From NCBI GenBank assembly GCA_046349155.1, contig JAXMCW010000002.1, positions 124,001 through 188,000 of the forward strand: a DNA stretch of 64,000 bases, given 5' to 3'. The notes beneath the pieces were generated by a model. The model worked only from the letters and a program-made list of their open reading frames with translations, did no database searches and was not told the origin of the DNA. Shown here in pieces: positions 20,582-31,172 of the stretch (within the stretch, counting starts at the first letter, position 1; every line of letters starts with the position of its first letter). This DNA comes from Alsobacter sp046349155 (GTDB taxonomy: Bacteria; Pseudomonadota; Alphaproteobacteria; Rhizobiales; Beijerinckiaceae). The position numbers and the translations under genes are program-made.

Positions 20582-22171
20582 TTACTGCTTGATGCTCATG
20601 TAGCGGGAGAGATGCCGGTCGAGCGTGTTGCTCTCGAAGCCCTGGACCTTGTCGGACACGAGGTTCTTGGACCCGTAGAAGAGAAGCGGGACGTTGGGCA
20701 TGTCCTCCATGAAGACCGCCTCGGCCTCCCGCAGGATCTTGGCGCGGGCGGCGAGGTCCTTCTCGGCCGCGGCCTTCTTCATGAGTTCGTCGAACTTCGG
20801 GTTGGAGTAGTTCGCGTAGTTCAGGCCCTTGTTGTCGCTCTGGGCGAGGAACAGGAAGTTCTGGGGATCTGAATAATCCGCGATCCAGCCCGCGCGGGCG
20901 ACGTCGAAGTCGCCCTTGTCACGCAGAAGCGCGTAATGGGTCTTCAGGTCCGTGTTGACCAGCTTCACCTCGATGTTGAACGGCTTCCACATGTTGGCGA
21001 GCGCCACAGACGTGTTCTTGTGGTTCTCGGAGGTGTTGTAGCGGATCTCGATGGTGAGGGGCTTGCCGCCGGGGCCGTAGCCCGCGGCCTTGAGCAGTTC
21101 CTTGGCCTTCTCCTCGCGGTCGATCGGCGACATGTCCTTCCAGGAGGCCGTGGCCGGCTCGCCGTAATTGCCGATCCCGGGCGGCACGAAGGAATAGGCG
21201 GGGATCATGGTGCCGCCCCAGATGTCCTCGGCCAGGAACTCGCGGTCGATGATCATGGACAGCGCCTGGCGGACCCGCACGTCGTTCAGCGGCGGCTTCT
21301 TCGTGTTGAACACGAAGTAGTAGGTGCCGAGGTACGGGGCGACCTTGAACTTGTCCTTCAGGTTCTCGCGGATGAACTTGATCTGGTCGGTCGGCACGTC
21401 GTTGAAGGTGTGGATCTCGCCGGCCTGGAAGCGGCGCAGGCCCGCGGCGCGGTCCTCGATCGGGTACCAGTTGACGACGTCGATCTTCACGTCCTTGGCG
21501 TCATGGAAGTTCGGGTTCTTCACGGCCACGATCTTGTCGTTGGGCGTGAAGGACTTGAGCGTGTAGGCGCCGTTCGAGACCCAGTTCTCGGGCTTCACGA
21601 AGTCCTTTCCGTACTTCTTGACTGCGGCGGCGTTGACGGGGAACCCCGTCTGGTGGCCGAGCTGCGCAATGAAGTAGGGTGCGGGCGCCTCGAGCTGGAT
21701 TTCGAGCGTCTGGGGATCGACGGCCTTGACGCCGAGCTCGTCCACCTTGGCCTGGCCTTTGTTGACCTTCTCGGCGTTCTTTATCGTGTAGAGGATGTTG
21801 GCGTACTTGGCGCCCGTCTCCGGGTCCATCAGCCTGCGGAACGAGAAGACGAAATCGTCGGCCGTCACCGGCTCGCCGTTGGACCATTTGGCGTCGGGAC
21901 GAAGCTTGAACGTGTAGGCCGTGCCGTCGTCATTCGCCGTCCACGAGGCCGCGACGCCGGGCACCACCTCGCCCTTCGCGTTATAGGTCACGAGCCCCTC
22001 GAAGAGATCGAGCAGGATGTCGCTCTCCACGACCGTGGATGTCTTCTGCGGGTCGAGGGTCTCCGGATCGCCGGGATTGCCACGGTTATAGACCATCTGC
22101 GCAGCCGCGACGCTGAGCGACAATCCGAAGGCGGCGGTCGCGAGCACGGAGCGGACGAATGCGGTGGACAT
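20582..22171 (-). CDS. Oligopeptide ABC transporter substrate-binding protein
   Basis: The 529-residue periplasmic binding protein is of the SBP family 5 type. A signal peptide ends near AAA-Q (about residue 24) without a lipobox cysteine, so it is likely soluble in the periplasm. Family motifs include NRGNPGDPETLDPQ at the mature N-terminus, FKLRPDAKWSNGEPVTADDFVFSFRR in two adjoining elements and the DYSDPQNFLFL segment near 425. It is the first gene of the opp operon on the minus strand. It is transcribed away from the SGNH-like gene across a 147-bp gap that must hold its promoter. Confidence 0.94.
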   Translation of the reverse strand: MSTAFVRSVLATAAFGLSLSVAAAQMVYNRGNPGDPETLDPQKTSTVVESDILLDLFEGLVTYNAKGEVVPGVAASWTANDDGTAYTFKLRPDAKWSNGEPVTADDFVFSFRRLMDPETGAKYANILYTIKNAEKVNKGQAKVDELGVKAVDPQTLEIQLEAPAPYFIAQLGHQTGFPVNAAAVKKYGKDFVKPENWVSNGAYTLKSFTPNDKIVAVKNPNFHDAKDVKIDVVNWYPIEDRAAGLRRFQAGEIHTFNDVPTDQIKFIRENLKDKFKVAPYLGTYYFVFNTKKPPLNDVRVRQALSMIIDREFLAEDIWGGTMIPAYSFVPPGIGNYGEPATASWKDMSPIDREEKAKELLKAAGYGPGGKPLTIEIRYNTSENHKNTSVALANMWKPFNIEVKLVNTDLKTHYALLRDKGDFDVARAGWIADYSDPQNFLFLAQSDNKGLNYANYSNPKFDELMKKAAAEKDLAARAKILREAEAVFMEDMPNVPLLFYGSKNLVSDKVQGFESNTLDRHLSRYMSIKQ

Positions 22172-22318
22172 GGTGGGGCCTCGTTCAGGGTCTCGATCCA
22201 GTGTGAACGTTGCAACACTCCCTCCGCACGCGCAACACAGTAACGCGTGTCCGTCGCAGCAGCGCACACCGTGGTGAACGACTTGCAACGATTTGGCCTT
22301 TCCGCCACAAGGCCGGCC

Positions 22319-23422
22319 ATGGTCCAGCCCGCGACGCCAGGAGCCGACGCGACGTCCGCCGCGGCCTGGCGCCGCTTTGCGGCGACGCTGCTTGCCGCGA
22401 CGGCGGCCGGGCTCCTGCTGGTCCTGGCCTTCGTCACGGCTTTCGATCCGTACGGAATGGGACCGGCGGCGCGGCGCGACCGTCCCGTCCTGATGGACCT
22501 GAACCAGCGCTACATGTACCCGCAGATCGTGCGCAGCGGGCGGTTCGATTCGGCGGTCTTCGGAACCTCGACCGTCCGCCTGCTCGAGCCCGCCAGGCTG
22601 GCCGGCCTCTTCGGCGGCGCCTTCGCCAACCTCGCGATGAACTCGGCGACTCCCTGGGAGCAGGTGCAGATCGCCGACCTGTTCCTCCGCCGCTCGCCCG
22701 CGCCGCGCACCCTCGTCTGGGGCCTCGACCCCCTCTGGTGCGAGCCGGACGCCACGACGGAGCGCAAGCGCCTCACCTTCCGCGGCTTCCCGGCGACCTT
22801 CTACGACGAGAATCCCTGGAATGACTGGCCGGAATACCTGAACCTCAAGACGATCGAGATCGCCTGGCGCATGATGATGTTCAGGCTGGGCCTGATGCCG
22901 GAGCGCTATCGCAACGACGGCTACGAGGTGTTCACGCCGCCCGAGGCGACCTACGACCTCGCACGCGCCCAGGGCCATATCTGGCAGGGGAACAAGGACC
23001 GGACGATCGTGCCGCAGGTCCCGGCCGCCGAGCCGAGCGCTGTCGAGCGCGCCGGCTGGACCTTCCCTGCGCTGGCCTGGCTGGACGCGACGCTGTCCCG
23101 GCTGCCGCGCGAGACGGCCGTCATCCTGGCCTTTCCCCCCGTTCACGTCGCCGTGCAGCCCGCACCGGGGTCTGCGGCCGCCGCCTACGAGGCCGCGTGC
23201 AAGGAGGCGGTGGCCTCGCTCGCCCGCCGGCACAACGCGCTCGCACTCGACTTCCGCCTGGCGTCCGAGGTCACGCGGAGCGATTCCAACTACTGGGATC
23301 CCCTGCACTATCGGCTGCCCATTGCGGACCGCCTTGCGGACGCGCTCGCGGCAGGCTGGGCGGGCGGGCGGGCCGAACCCGCTGACTTCGATCGCGTGCT
23401 GGCCGCGCCGCGCCGCGACTGA
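22319..23422 (+). CDS. Membrane-anchored SGNH-like protein of unknown function
   Basis: The 367-residue protein has one N-terminal membrane helix (about 20-40), and the rest is likely periplasmic. It has no family I can name with certainty. The FGTSTVRLL element near residue 80 sits where an SGNH hydrolase has its nucleophile block. ANLAMNSATPWEQ follows, and NYWDPLHYR near residue 325 resembles the DxxH block. This suggests an AlgJ/AlgX-like acyltransferase or esterase acting on a cell-surface polymer, which is inference only. The start at 22319 precedes the helix; an upstream alternative adds 24 residues. Confidence 0.72.
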   Translation: MVQPATPGADATSAAAWRRFAATLLAATAAGLLLVLAFVTAFDPYGMGPAARRDRPVLMDLNQRYMYPQIVRSGRFDSAVFGTSTVRLLEPARLAGLFGGAFANLAMNSATPWEQVQIADLFLRRSPAPRTLVWGLDPLWCEPDATTERKRLTFRGFPATFYDENPWNDWPEYLNLKTIEIAWRMMMFRLGLMPERYRNDGYEVFTPPEATYDLARAQGHIWQGNKDRTIVPQVPAAEPSAVERAGWTFPALAWLDATLSRLPRETAVILAFPPVHVAVQPAPGSAAAAYEAACKEAVASLARRHNALALDFRLASEVTRSDSNYWDPLHYRLPIADRLADALAAGWAGGRAEPADFDRVLAAPRRD

Positions 23423-23510
23423 CGGTCACGCCCTGGCGAGACCCCGCGTCGAGAACTTGCCGGCGCGCCGCCCTGCTCTAGCTCCCAGGAAACGACCCGG
23501 AGCCAAGCCC

Positions 23511-23936
23511 ATGCGCCGCCTCGCCCGCCTCTGCCTCGTCGTCTTCTCCCTCGCCCTTGCGCCCCCGGCCGCGTTCGCGGTCGACGAAACCGCGACTTCG
23601 ACGATCCGCTCGATCATCGAGGACCAGCTCGAGGCCTTCCGCCATGACGATGCGGCGACCGCCTATGGTTTCGCCTCCCCCGGCATCCAGCGCATGTTCC
23701 CGACGCAGGACGAGTTCATGTCCATGGTCAAGCGCGGTTATGCCCCGGTCTACCGTCCGCAGAGCTTCACCTTCGCCCGCACCACGGACATCAACGGCAC
23801 GATCGCCCAGGAGGTGCGGATCGTCGACGCCGACGGCGGGCAATGGCTGGCGCTCTACACGATGGAGCAGCAGGCCGACGGATCCTGGAAGATCTCCGGC
23901 TGCCGGCTCGTCAAGGCGCCCGACCAGAACGTGTGA
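23511..23936 (+). CDS. Secreted DUF4864 domain protein
   Basis: The 141-residue exported protein has a signal peptide (about 1-23, cleavage near AFA-V). A compact domain follows with IRSIIEDQLEAFRHDDAATAYGFASPGIQ and a beta-rich tail ending in WKISGCRLVK. I recognise this as the DUF4864 pattern, an NTF2-like fold widely present in alphaproteobacteria with unknown function. An 88-bp gap separates it from the upstream gene, so it may be transcribed on its own. Confidence 0.82.
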   Translation: MRRLARLCLVVFSLALAPPAAFAVDETATSTIRSIIEDQLEAFRHDDAATAYGFASPGIQRMFPTQDEFMSMVKRGYAPVYRPQSFTFARTTDINGTIAQEVRIVDADGGQWLALYTMEQQADGSWKISGCRLVKAPDQNV

Positions 23937-23959
23937 GGGCCGGGACGCCGTCGCTGCCG

Positions 23960-24031
23960 CCGTCATGGCGAGCGAGGCAATCCAGCCCCCCGGCTTGGAG
24001 CGCTGTGTCGCTGCGCTCCTCGCAAGGACGG
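23960..24031. repeat. REP-like intergenic repeat, copy 2
   Basis: An imperfect palindrome has ends CCGTCATGGCGAG and CTCGCAAGGACGG, with a GGCAATCCAG element. It matches the element at 10278-10360 in reverse orientation. It also sits between convergent gene ends (DUF4864 gene and pccB). Confidence 0.6.
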
Positions 24032-24047
24032 CGGAAGTCGAGCGCGC

Positions 24048-25583
24048 CTACAACGGGAGGTTGTCGTGCTTCTTCCAGGGCTGCTCGGCCTTCTTCTCGG
24101 CGAGCAGCGCGAGGGCGCGGGCGATGCGGCGACGCGTGCCGTGCGGCATGATCACCTCGTCGATATAGCCGCGCTCGGCGGCCACGAACGGAGACAGGAA
24201 GCGCTGCTCATACTCGGCGGTGCGCGCGGCGATCTTCTCGGCGTCGCCGATATCGGCGCGGAAGATGATCTCCACTGCGCCCTTGGCGCCCATCACGGCG
24301 ATTTGCGCGGTCGGCCAGGCATAGTTCACGTCAGCGCCGATGTGCTTGGAGGCCATCACGTCATAGGCACCTCCGAACGCCTTGCGGGTGATCACGGTGA
24401 CGAGCGGCACCGTCGCCTGGCTATAGGCGAAGAGCAGCTTCGCGCCGTGCTTGATCAGGCCGCCATATTCCTGGGCCGTGCCGGGCAGGAAGCCGGGCAC
24501 GTCCACGAACGTCACGATGGGGATGTTGAAGGCATCGCAGAAGCGGACGAAGCGCGCGGCCTTGCGCGAGGCGTCGGAATCCAGCACGCCCGCGAGCACC
24601 ATCGGCTGGTTTGCGACGATTCCGACCGTCCGCCCCTCCATGCGCGCGAAGCCCGTGATGATGTTGCGGGCGTAGCTCTCCTGGATCTGGAAGAAATCCT
24701 GCTCGTCAACGACCTTCAGGATGAGCTCCTTCATGTCGTAGGGCTTGTTGGGGTTTTCGGGGACGAGCGTGTCGAGGCTCATGTCGAGCCGGTCCGCCTT
24801 GTCGAAGCTCGGCATCTCCGGCGGGCCGTCGAGGTTGTTGGCGGGCAGGAAGTCGACGAAACGACGCAGCTGCAGCAGCGCCTCCACGTCGTTGTCCCAG
24901 GCGCCGTCGGCCACGGACGACTTGGTGGTGTGCACCTTGGCGCCGCCCAGCTCCTCGGCCGTGACGGTCTCGTTTGTGACGGTTTTCACCACGTCCGGGC
25001 CGGTGACGAACATGTAGCTGGTGTCGCGCACCATGAAGATGAAGTCGGTCATGGCCGGCGAATAGACGTCGCCGCCCGCGCAGGGTCCCATGATCACCGA
25101 GATCTGGGGAATCACGCCGGAGGCGAGCACGTTGCGGCGAAACACCTCGCCATAGCCGCCGAGCGCCGCCACGCCTTCCTGGATGCGTGCGCCGCCCGCG
25201 TCGAACAGGCCGATGACGGGAGCGCGGACCTTCAGCGCCATGTCCTGGATCTTTGTGATCTTGGCGGCGTGGGTCTCGGACAGCGAGCCGCCGAACACCG
25301 TGAAGTCCTTGGCGAAGACGAAGACCGTGCGGCCGTTGATGGTGCCCCAGCCCGTCACCACGCCGTCGCCCGGAACCTTCTGCTGCTGGTCCATGCCGAA
25401 GTCGACGCAGCGGTGCTGCACGAAGGTGTCGAACTCCTCGAAGCTGTTGCGGTCCAGCAGCAGCTCGATGCGCTCGCGGGCGGTCAGCTTGCCGCGCGCA
25501 TGCTGCGCGTCGATGCGCTTCTGCCCGCCGCCCAGGCGCGCCTCCGCCCTGCGGTGATCGAGCTTTTCGAGGATGTCCTTCAT
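24048..25583 (-). CDS. pccB: Propionyl-CoA carboxylase beta subunit (carboxyltransferase)
   Basis: The 511-residue carboxyltransferase moves CO2 from carboxy-biotin to propionyl-CoA, giving methylmalonyl-CoA. The crotonase-like halves contain the oxyanion glycine motifs GLFDAGGARIQEGV and VIMGPCAGGDVYSPA (N-domain), and VDVPGFLPGTAQEYGG and ITRKAFGGAYDVMASKH (C-domain), as in PccB. The start at 25583 (MKDILEKL) is the usual PccB N-terminus. It lies downstream of pccA and ATP12 on the same strand. With mmsA it forms a valine/propionate route to succinyl-CoA; the mutase is not in the window. Confidence 0.95.
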   Translation of the reverse strand: MKDILEKLDHRRAEARLGGGQKRIDAQHARGKLTARERIELLLDRNSFEEFDTFVQHRCVDFGMDQQQKVPGDGVVTGWGTINGRTVFVFAKDFTVFGGSLSETHAAKITKIQDMALKVRAPVIGLFDAGGARIQEGVAALGGYGEVFRRNVLASGVIPQISVIMGPCAGGDVYSPAMTDFIFMVRDTSYMFVTGPDVVKTVTNETVTAEELGGAKVHTTKSSVADGAWDNDVEALLQLRRFVDFLPANNLDGPPEMPSFDKADRLDMSLDTLVPENPNKPYDMKELILKVVDEQDFFQIQESYARNIITGFARMEGRTVGIVANQPMVLAGVLDSDASRKAARFVRFCDAFNIPIVTFVDVPGFLPGTAQEYGGLIKHGAKLLFAYSQATVPLVTVITRKAFGGAYDVMASKHIGADVNYAWPTAQIAVMGAKGAVEIIFRADIGDAEKIAARTAEYEQRFLSPFVAAERGYIDEVIMPHGTRRRIARALALLAEKKAEQPWKKHDNLPL

Positions 25584-25707
25584 CGGCTGGCCCTTTTCGC
25601 GCGGGCGCGGCGCGGCGCCCCGCTCCTGCTTAGCATCGCACGCGGCGGGGCGCACTCAGACGGAAGGGGAATGGCCGGCAGAACCGGTGACGGCGGCCCC
25701 GGGCGCG

Positions 25708-26496
25708 TCAGCGCAGCAGGCGGAGCAGCTTGGCAGCCGCCTGCATGTCGCTCCAGCGGCGCGAGCGCCGGATCTCCGCCTCCTCGTCGAGGCCCCAGAC
25801 CTCCATCTGGAAGTCCTCGTCCACGTGGGCGGCGGCCCAGGCCTGCTCGGGCGTCAGACGGCCATGCGCCACGGCGAGCGCCAGCAGCACCGATCCCATC
25901 AGCGAGGTCATCGTGGCGAGCGCAGCGAGCTCCAATGGTTCGTCATAGGCATCCACGGCCCGGCGGACCGCGCGCAGCGCGGGCTCCGGCTGCTCGGCAT
26001 AGACGATGCCCTCGCTCAGCACGAACTGGGCGCCCAGCGTGTCGCGCGCCCAAGCCAGGACGGGGTCCCACATCTGCGACTGCCGCGCGACGAGCCGCGA
26101 GGGATCGCCGGCGCGGTAGCACAGCAGGTCCGAGCCGGCGTAGCGCGCGGTCTCCTCCGCCACGTCCGCCATCCGGCGGGACACCCCGTCGAGCGCGGTG
26201 TTGACGATGCGGGTGACCGGCATCGTCGAGGGGTCGATGACCTCCCGCTGCGCCTCCCATTCCGCCGCGATCGCCTCCGCCACGGGCCGCGCCGGCACCA
26301 CGATGGGCGTCTTGGCCGGCGTATGCGCGAGCCTGCCGTCAAGCGTGAGGCCGAAGCCTCCGGACTGCGGCTCGGCGCGTGCCGCGCTGTAGAAGCGCTT
26401 GGGAAGCGGGGCCTTCTGGCCGAGCCGGGCGGACACCATGGGGTCCACGCGCTCGCCGGCCTCCGGAAACCAGTGGGGATCGCGTTCGTCGCTCAT
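25708..26496 (-). CDS. ATP12-family F1-ATPase assembly chaperone
   Basis: The 262-residue protein is related to mitochondrial Atp12, which binds the F1 alpha subunit during ATP synthase assembly. Recognisable segments are KRFYSAARAEP, LDGRLAHTPAKTPIVVP, AAEWEAQ, STMPVTRIVNTALD and DLLCYRAGDPSRLV. The C-terminal MTSLMGSVLLALAVAHG and WAAAHVDEDFQMEVWG also match the family. Finding it between pccA and pccB is a known arrangement in this order, though a functional link to the carboxylase is not obvious. Confidence 0.93.
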   Translation of the reverse strand: MSDERDPHWFPEAGERVDPMVSARLGQKAPLPKRFYSAARAEPQSGGFGLTLDGRLAHTPAKTPIVVPARPVAEAIAAEWEAQREVIDPSTMPVTRIVNTALDGVSRRMADVAEETARYAGSDLLCYRAGDPSRLVARQSQMWDPVLAWARDTLGAQFVLSEGIVYAEQPEPALRAVRRAVDAYDEPLELAALATMTSLMGSVLLALAVAHGRLTPEQAWAAAHVDEDFQMEVWGLDEEAEIRRSRRWSDMQAAAKLLRLLR

Positions 26497-26597
26497 GTGG
26501 GGTGATGTGGCGCGGACCGTGGCGGAAGTCCAGCGCGGCCGCTCGGCGAGGGGCGGCCAGGCTTCCCGCGTCCCGGCTCAGGCGTCCCCTGCGCCGC

Positions 26598-28601
<2,004 letters not shown>

Positions 28602-28686
28602 GCCCCGTCCCGACCGTGTGATGTCCGGTCGGTTCTAGGCCCTCGGGCGGGGGCCGTCCACTCACCGAAGGGCGAAGACCCTGCTC

Positions 28687-29145
28687 TCAGGCGGCGTTGG
28701 GCAGGCTGCGCGCCGCAATGGCGTTTTCGGCGAGGACCAGCGCGATGAGACGCTCGTCCGTCTCGACGGCGTTCCGGACGATCGAGAGGAGCAGGTCTCC
28801 CACATGCCCGCGACGGTCGCCGCGTGCCTCGGCGAGGTTGGCGACCAGCCGGTCGACGTCGGAGGCCGTGATCCTGCCGGTCGGCCTGCACTCCCACACG
28901 AGGTGGCTGGTGAGCACCTCCACGAAGAACTCGCCCCAGCTCGCGCAGGCGACGGGCACGAGGCGCTCTGCCCTGAACAGGGCGTCCGCCTCCTCCGGCG
29001 TGACGAAGCCGCCCTCTTCCACCAATCCGTGCAATTCCCGGACGTCATCGACCGTGATCGACTGCTTCTCGATGAGACGGACGACGATGTTGTGAATTCG
29101 ATTGGCGCACATCTGGAATACTCGACTGTCGTGGAACGCTTGCAC
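28687..29145 (-). CDS. Hypothetical protein related to the gene at 30348-30962
   Basis: The 152-residue cytoplasmic protein has a helical middle: ITVDDVRELHGLVEEGG, VTPEEADALFRAE, then WGEFFVEVLTSHLVW. The order of an EDV helix, a VTxxEAxxLF helix and a F..YL/HLVW segment is shared with the 204-residue protein encoded at 30348-30962, so the two appear to be distant paralogues. Both border a GT8 gene. The start is a GTG at 29145 without clear ribosome site; ATG at 29112 is an alternative. Function is unknown. Confidence 0.6.
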   Translation of the reverse strand: MQAFHDSRVFQMCANRIHNIVVRLIEKQSITVDDVRELHGLVEEGGFVTPEEADALFRAERLVPVACASWGEFFVEVLTSHLVWECRPTGRITASDVDRLVANLAEARGDRRGHVGDLLLSIVRNAVETDERLIALVLAENAIAARSLPNAA

Positions 29146-29149
29146 CGGA

Positions 29150-29240
29150 TCGGATCGATCACATTAACTTTTAATACCGTCGCTTCTCTAAGGAATTAAG
29201 GAATATTTCCTAACAGGCATTCAGGTTAAGCAGGCCTGAT
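29150..29240. other. AT-rich intergenic stretch
   Basis: This 90-base stretch is clearly less GC-rich than its surroundings. It contains ATTAACTTTTAATA and a short palindrome AGGAATATTTCCT. It lies between the divergent hypothetical gene and the GT8 gene, so it is the likely promoter region for one or both. No specific regulator site is recognised. Confidence 0.4.
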
Positions 29241-29379
29241 CTGGAATGGTTGCTGCGCCGTGAATCTCCTCGGCCGCAAAAGCGGCGAAGGCCGAGCCTC
29301 ATGCCATTGACGAATGGCGATGGTGGTGATCTGTCGATAGGGCCCGCGGGCCGCGCGGGCGCCCCTGTCGGAAACCACC

Positions 29380-30342
29380 TTGGCTGCCTCAACCGCCCGC
29401 CTCGCCGTGTGCCTGACGCCGGACGCGCTCTACTTCCGGCCGGCCATGTTCACAGTCGCGAGCCTCCTAGCGCAGGACGACGCGGAGGCGCTCGACGTAC
29501 TCGTCCTGTGCGAGGAGCAAGACGTCGCCCCGGGTTTCGACCGGCTCGATGCGGACCTGCGGCGTCGAATCCAGCTCGTGTTCGTCGACTGGGAGAAGCA
29601 TGTCGCCGGGCTGCCCACGCGGGGCCACTTCACCTCGGCGGTGAACCGGCGGCTGGCCCTGCACCGGGTCCTCGACCCGAAATACGAGCGTTTCGTCTCG
29701 ATGGACGCGGACTTGCGGATCGGGCGGCAGGGCCTCGCCGCCCTCGCCGCTCTAGACCTCGGCGGCAAGCCGCTCGCGGCCTGCCTCGACATGATCCTCC
29801 TGAAGGACCTCGAGGACGGCCCGCTGACGCCCGAGTTCAAGGCCTATCGTGCGCGCCTCGGGCTTGGCCCGGCGACGCCCTATTTCAACAACGGGCTGAC
29901 GCTCGTCGACCGCCATCTCTGGCAGAAGCTGGACGTGCCAGGCGCGGCGACGGCGTTCCTGGCGGCGCATCCCGACCGCTGCGCCTTCCTGGAGCAGAGC
30001 GCCCTCAACGCCGTCGTGCACGGCGACTTCGCGCCGCTCTCGCCTCGCTACAACTTCATGGGCGACTTCCAGCTCCTCGACCTCGAGGAGGAGGTCAAGC
30101 CGGTGGTGCATCACTTCGTGAACCGGCCCAAGCCCTGGGAGCCCGGCTGGCGGGGGGACCACCGCTTCGCACTGGCCTACAAGTCGTGGTTCCAGGCCTC
30201 GCCCTGGCCCGAGCTCGCCGAGGCCATCGTGCCCTCGGGCACCGTGCCGACGCTTGACGCCAGCAGCTCCCATTTCCGCAGCCGCCTGCTCGCCTTCCTG
30301 CGGCGGCAGCGCTTCATCGACGGCTGGTCGCCCGCGGCCTGA
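29380..30342 (+). CDS. Family 8-like glycosyltransferase
   Basis: The 320-residue protein is a GT-A fold glycosyltransferase of the GT8 kind (retaining, nucleotide-sugar dependent). The N-terminal strand AVCLTPDALYFRPAMFTVASLL matches the family start in two adjoining elements. The DxD metal site is MDADLRI (Asp109/Asp111). PYFNNGLTLVD, LEQSALNAVV, LSPRYNFMG and the C-terminal HHFVNRPKPW histidine follow in GT8 order. Frame analysis shows a stop at 29338 and no ATG before the conserved strand, so a TTG at 29380 is the only plausible start. It may modify LPS or a surface glycan. Confidence 0.85.
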   Translation: MAASTARLAVCLTPDALYFRPAMFTVASLLAQDDAEALDVLVLCEEQDVAPGFDRLDADLRRRIQLVFVDWEKHVAGLPTRGHFTSAVNRRLALHRVLDPKYERFVSMDADLRIGRQGLAALAALDLGGKPLAACLDMILLKDLEDGPLTPEFKAYRARLGLGPATPYFNNGLTLVDRHLWQKLDVPGAATAFLAAHPDRCAFLEQSALNAVVHGDFAPLSPRYNFMGDFQLLDLEEEVKPVVHHFVNRPKPWEPGWRGDHRFALAYKSWFQASPWPELAEAIVPSGTVPTLDASSSHFRSRLLAFLRRQRFIDGWSPAA

Positions 30343-30347
30343 CGGCG

Positions 30348-30962
30348 TCAGGCGACCTTGGCGAACGGCCGCTCAGCCGTCCCCTGCACCCGCAGGAACG
30401 TGTCCAGCGCCACGAGCGCCGGGATCTCCGGCGCGCTGCGCGCGAGGCGTTCGCGCAGCCAGCCCGCCTCGGCCGCGTCCCGAAGATCGCCGGACCAGAG
30501 GACCTGATCGAGGATCGTGTCCGCCGCGCCCTGGGCCAGCCAGCCCCCGCCGGAATGAAGAAAGCCGTCGCCGGAGATCACGCATGTGAGCACGCGCGAG
30601 AACACGCCCCGGAGCCCGCCGGACACGTCTTGCCGCTCGTTCAGCCACAGGTCGCGCCGCAGCGCGTCGCGCGCCTCAGTCGCCGGATGGCCCGCCAGGC
30701 CGAGGAGGTAGTTGCCGAAGGCGCGGGCGAAAAGGTCGGGGAAGGCCGGATCGTTGTCCTGTCCGGCGGTCGCCTCTGCGAGGTCGAACAGCACCTCTGC
30801 CTCGACCCGCGTGACGGGACCGGTTGCCTGGCAAAGAAGCCCCCGGAGGACTGCGACGTCCTCCGCTGCGAGACAGGGCCGGCCGGATCCGTCGCGTCGA
30901 TGGAGGATGGCGTCCCGGAAGGCGGCGAGACTGGCAGGCGAGGCGGCGGTGGACACGGGCAA
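30348..30962 (-). CDS. Hypothetical protein, paralogue of 28687-29145
   Basis: This 204-residue protein of unknown function has LAAEDVAVLRGLL, VTRVEAEVLFDLAE, then FPDLFARAFGNYLLG. These match in order the elements of the shorter neighbour beyond the GT8 gene. A C-terminal extension contains WLNERQDVSGGLRGVFSRVL and WLRERLARSAPEIPALVALDTFL. It is soluble by prediction. The stop is 5 bp from the convergent GT8 stop. Related proteins occur across alphaproteobacteria; their role is unknown to me. Confidence 0.7.
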   Translation of the reverse strand: MPVSTAASPASLAAFRDAILHRRDGSGRPCLAAEDVAVLRGLLCQATGPVTRVEAEVLFDLAEATAGQDNDPAFPDLFARAFGNYLLGLAGHPATEARDALRRDLWLNERQDVSGGLRGVFSRVLTCVISGDGFLHSGGGWLAQGAADTILDQVLWSGDLRDAAEAGWLRERLARSAPEIPALVALDTFLRVQGTAERPFAKVA

Positions 30963-31066
30963 CTCCGGATAGGCAAGGCGGGGTGGGCCAGGCGGGGGCG
31001 GGCGGGGCGGACGGGGGTCAGGCGGCCCGATCCTCGCGTGAAGGTGTCACGAAAGCGCTAAGGATC

Positions 31067-31085
31067 ATGCGGCATCCCGCCGCAT
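31067..31085. terminator. Small hairpin downstream of valS
   Basis: ATGCGGC and GCCGCAT form a perfect 7-bp stem around a 5-nt loop, 88 bases after the valS stop codon. No T-run follows on the minus strand, so terminator function is doubtful. Confidence 0.25.
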
Positions 31086-31172
31086 CCTTTCGGGCGCGGT
31101 AAGCGATCCCGGCACGGCGATCCGGCCGGGACGAGGGACGGGGATGAAGGGGCGGAAGCACCGGTTCCGGCC

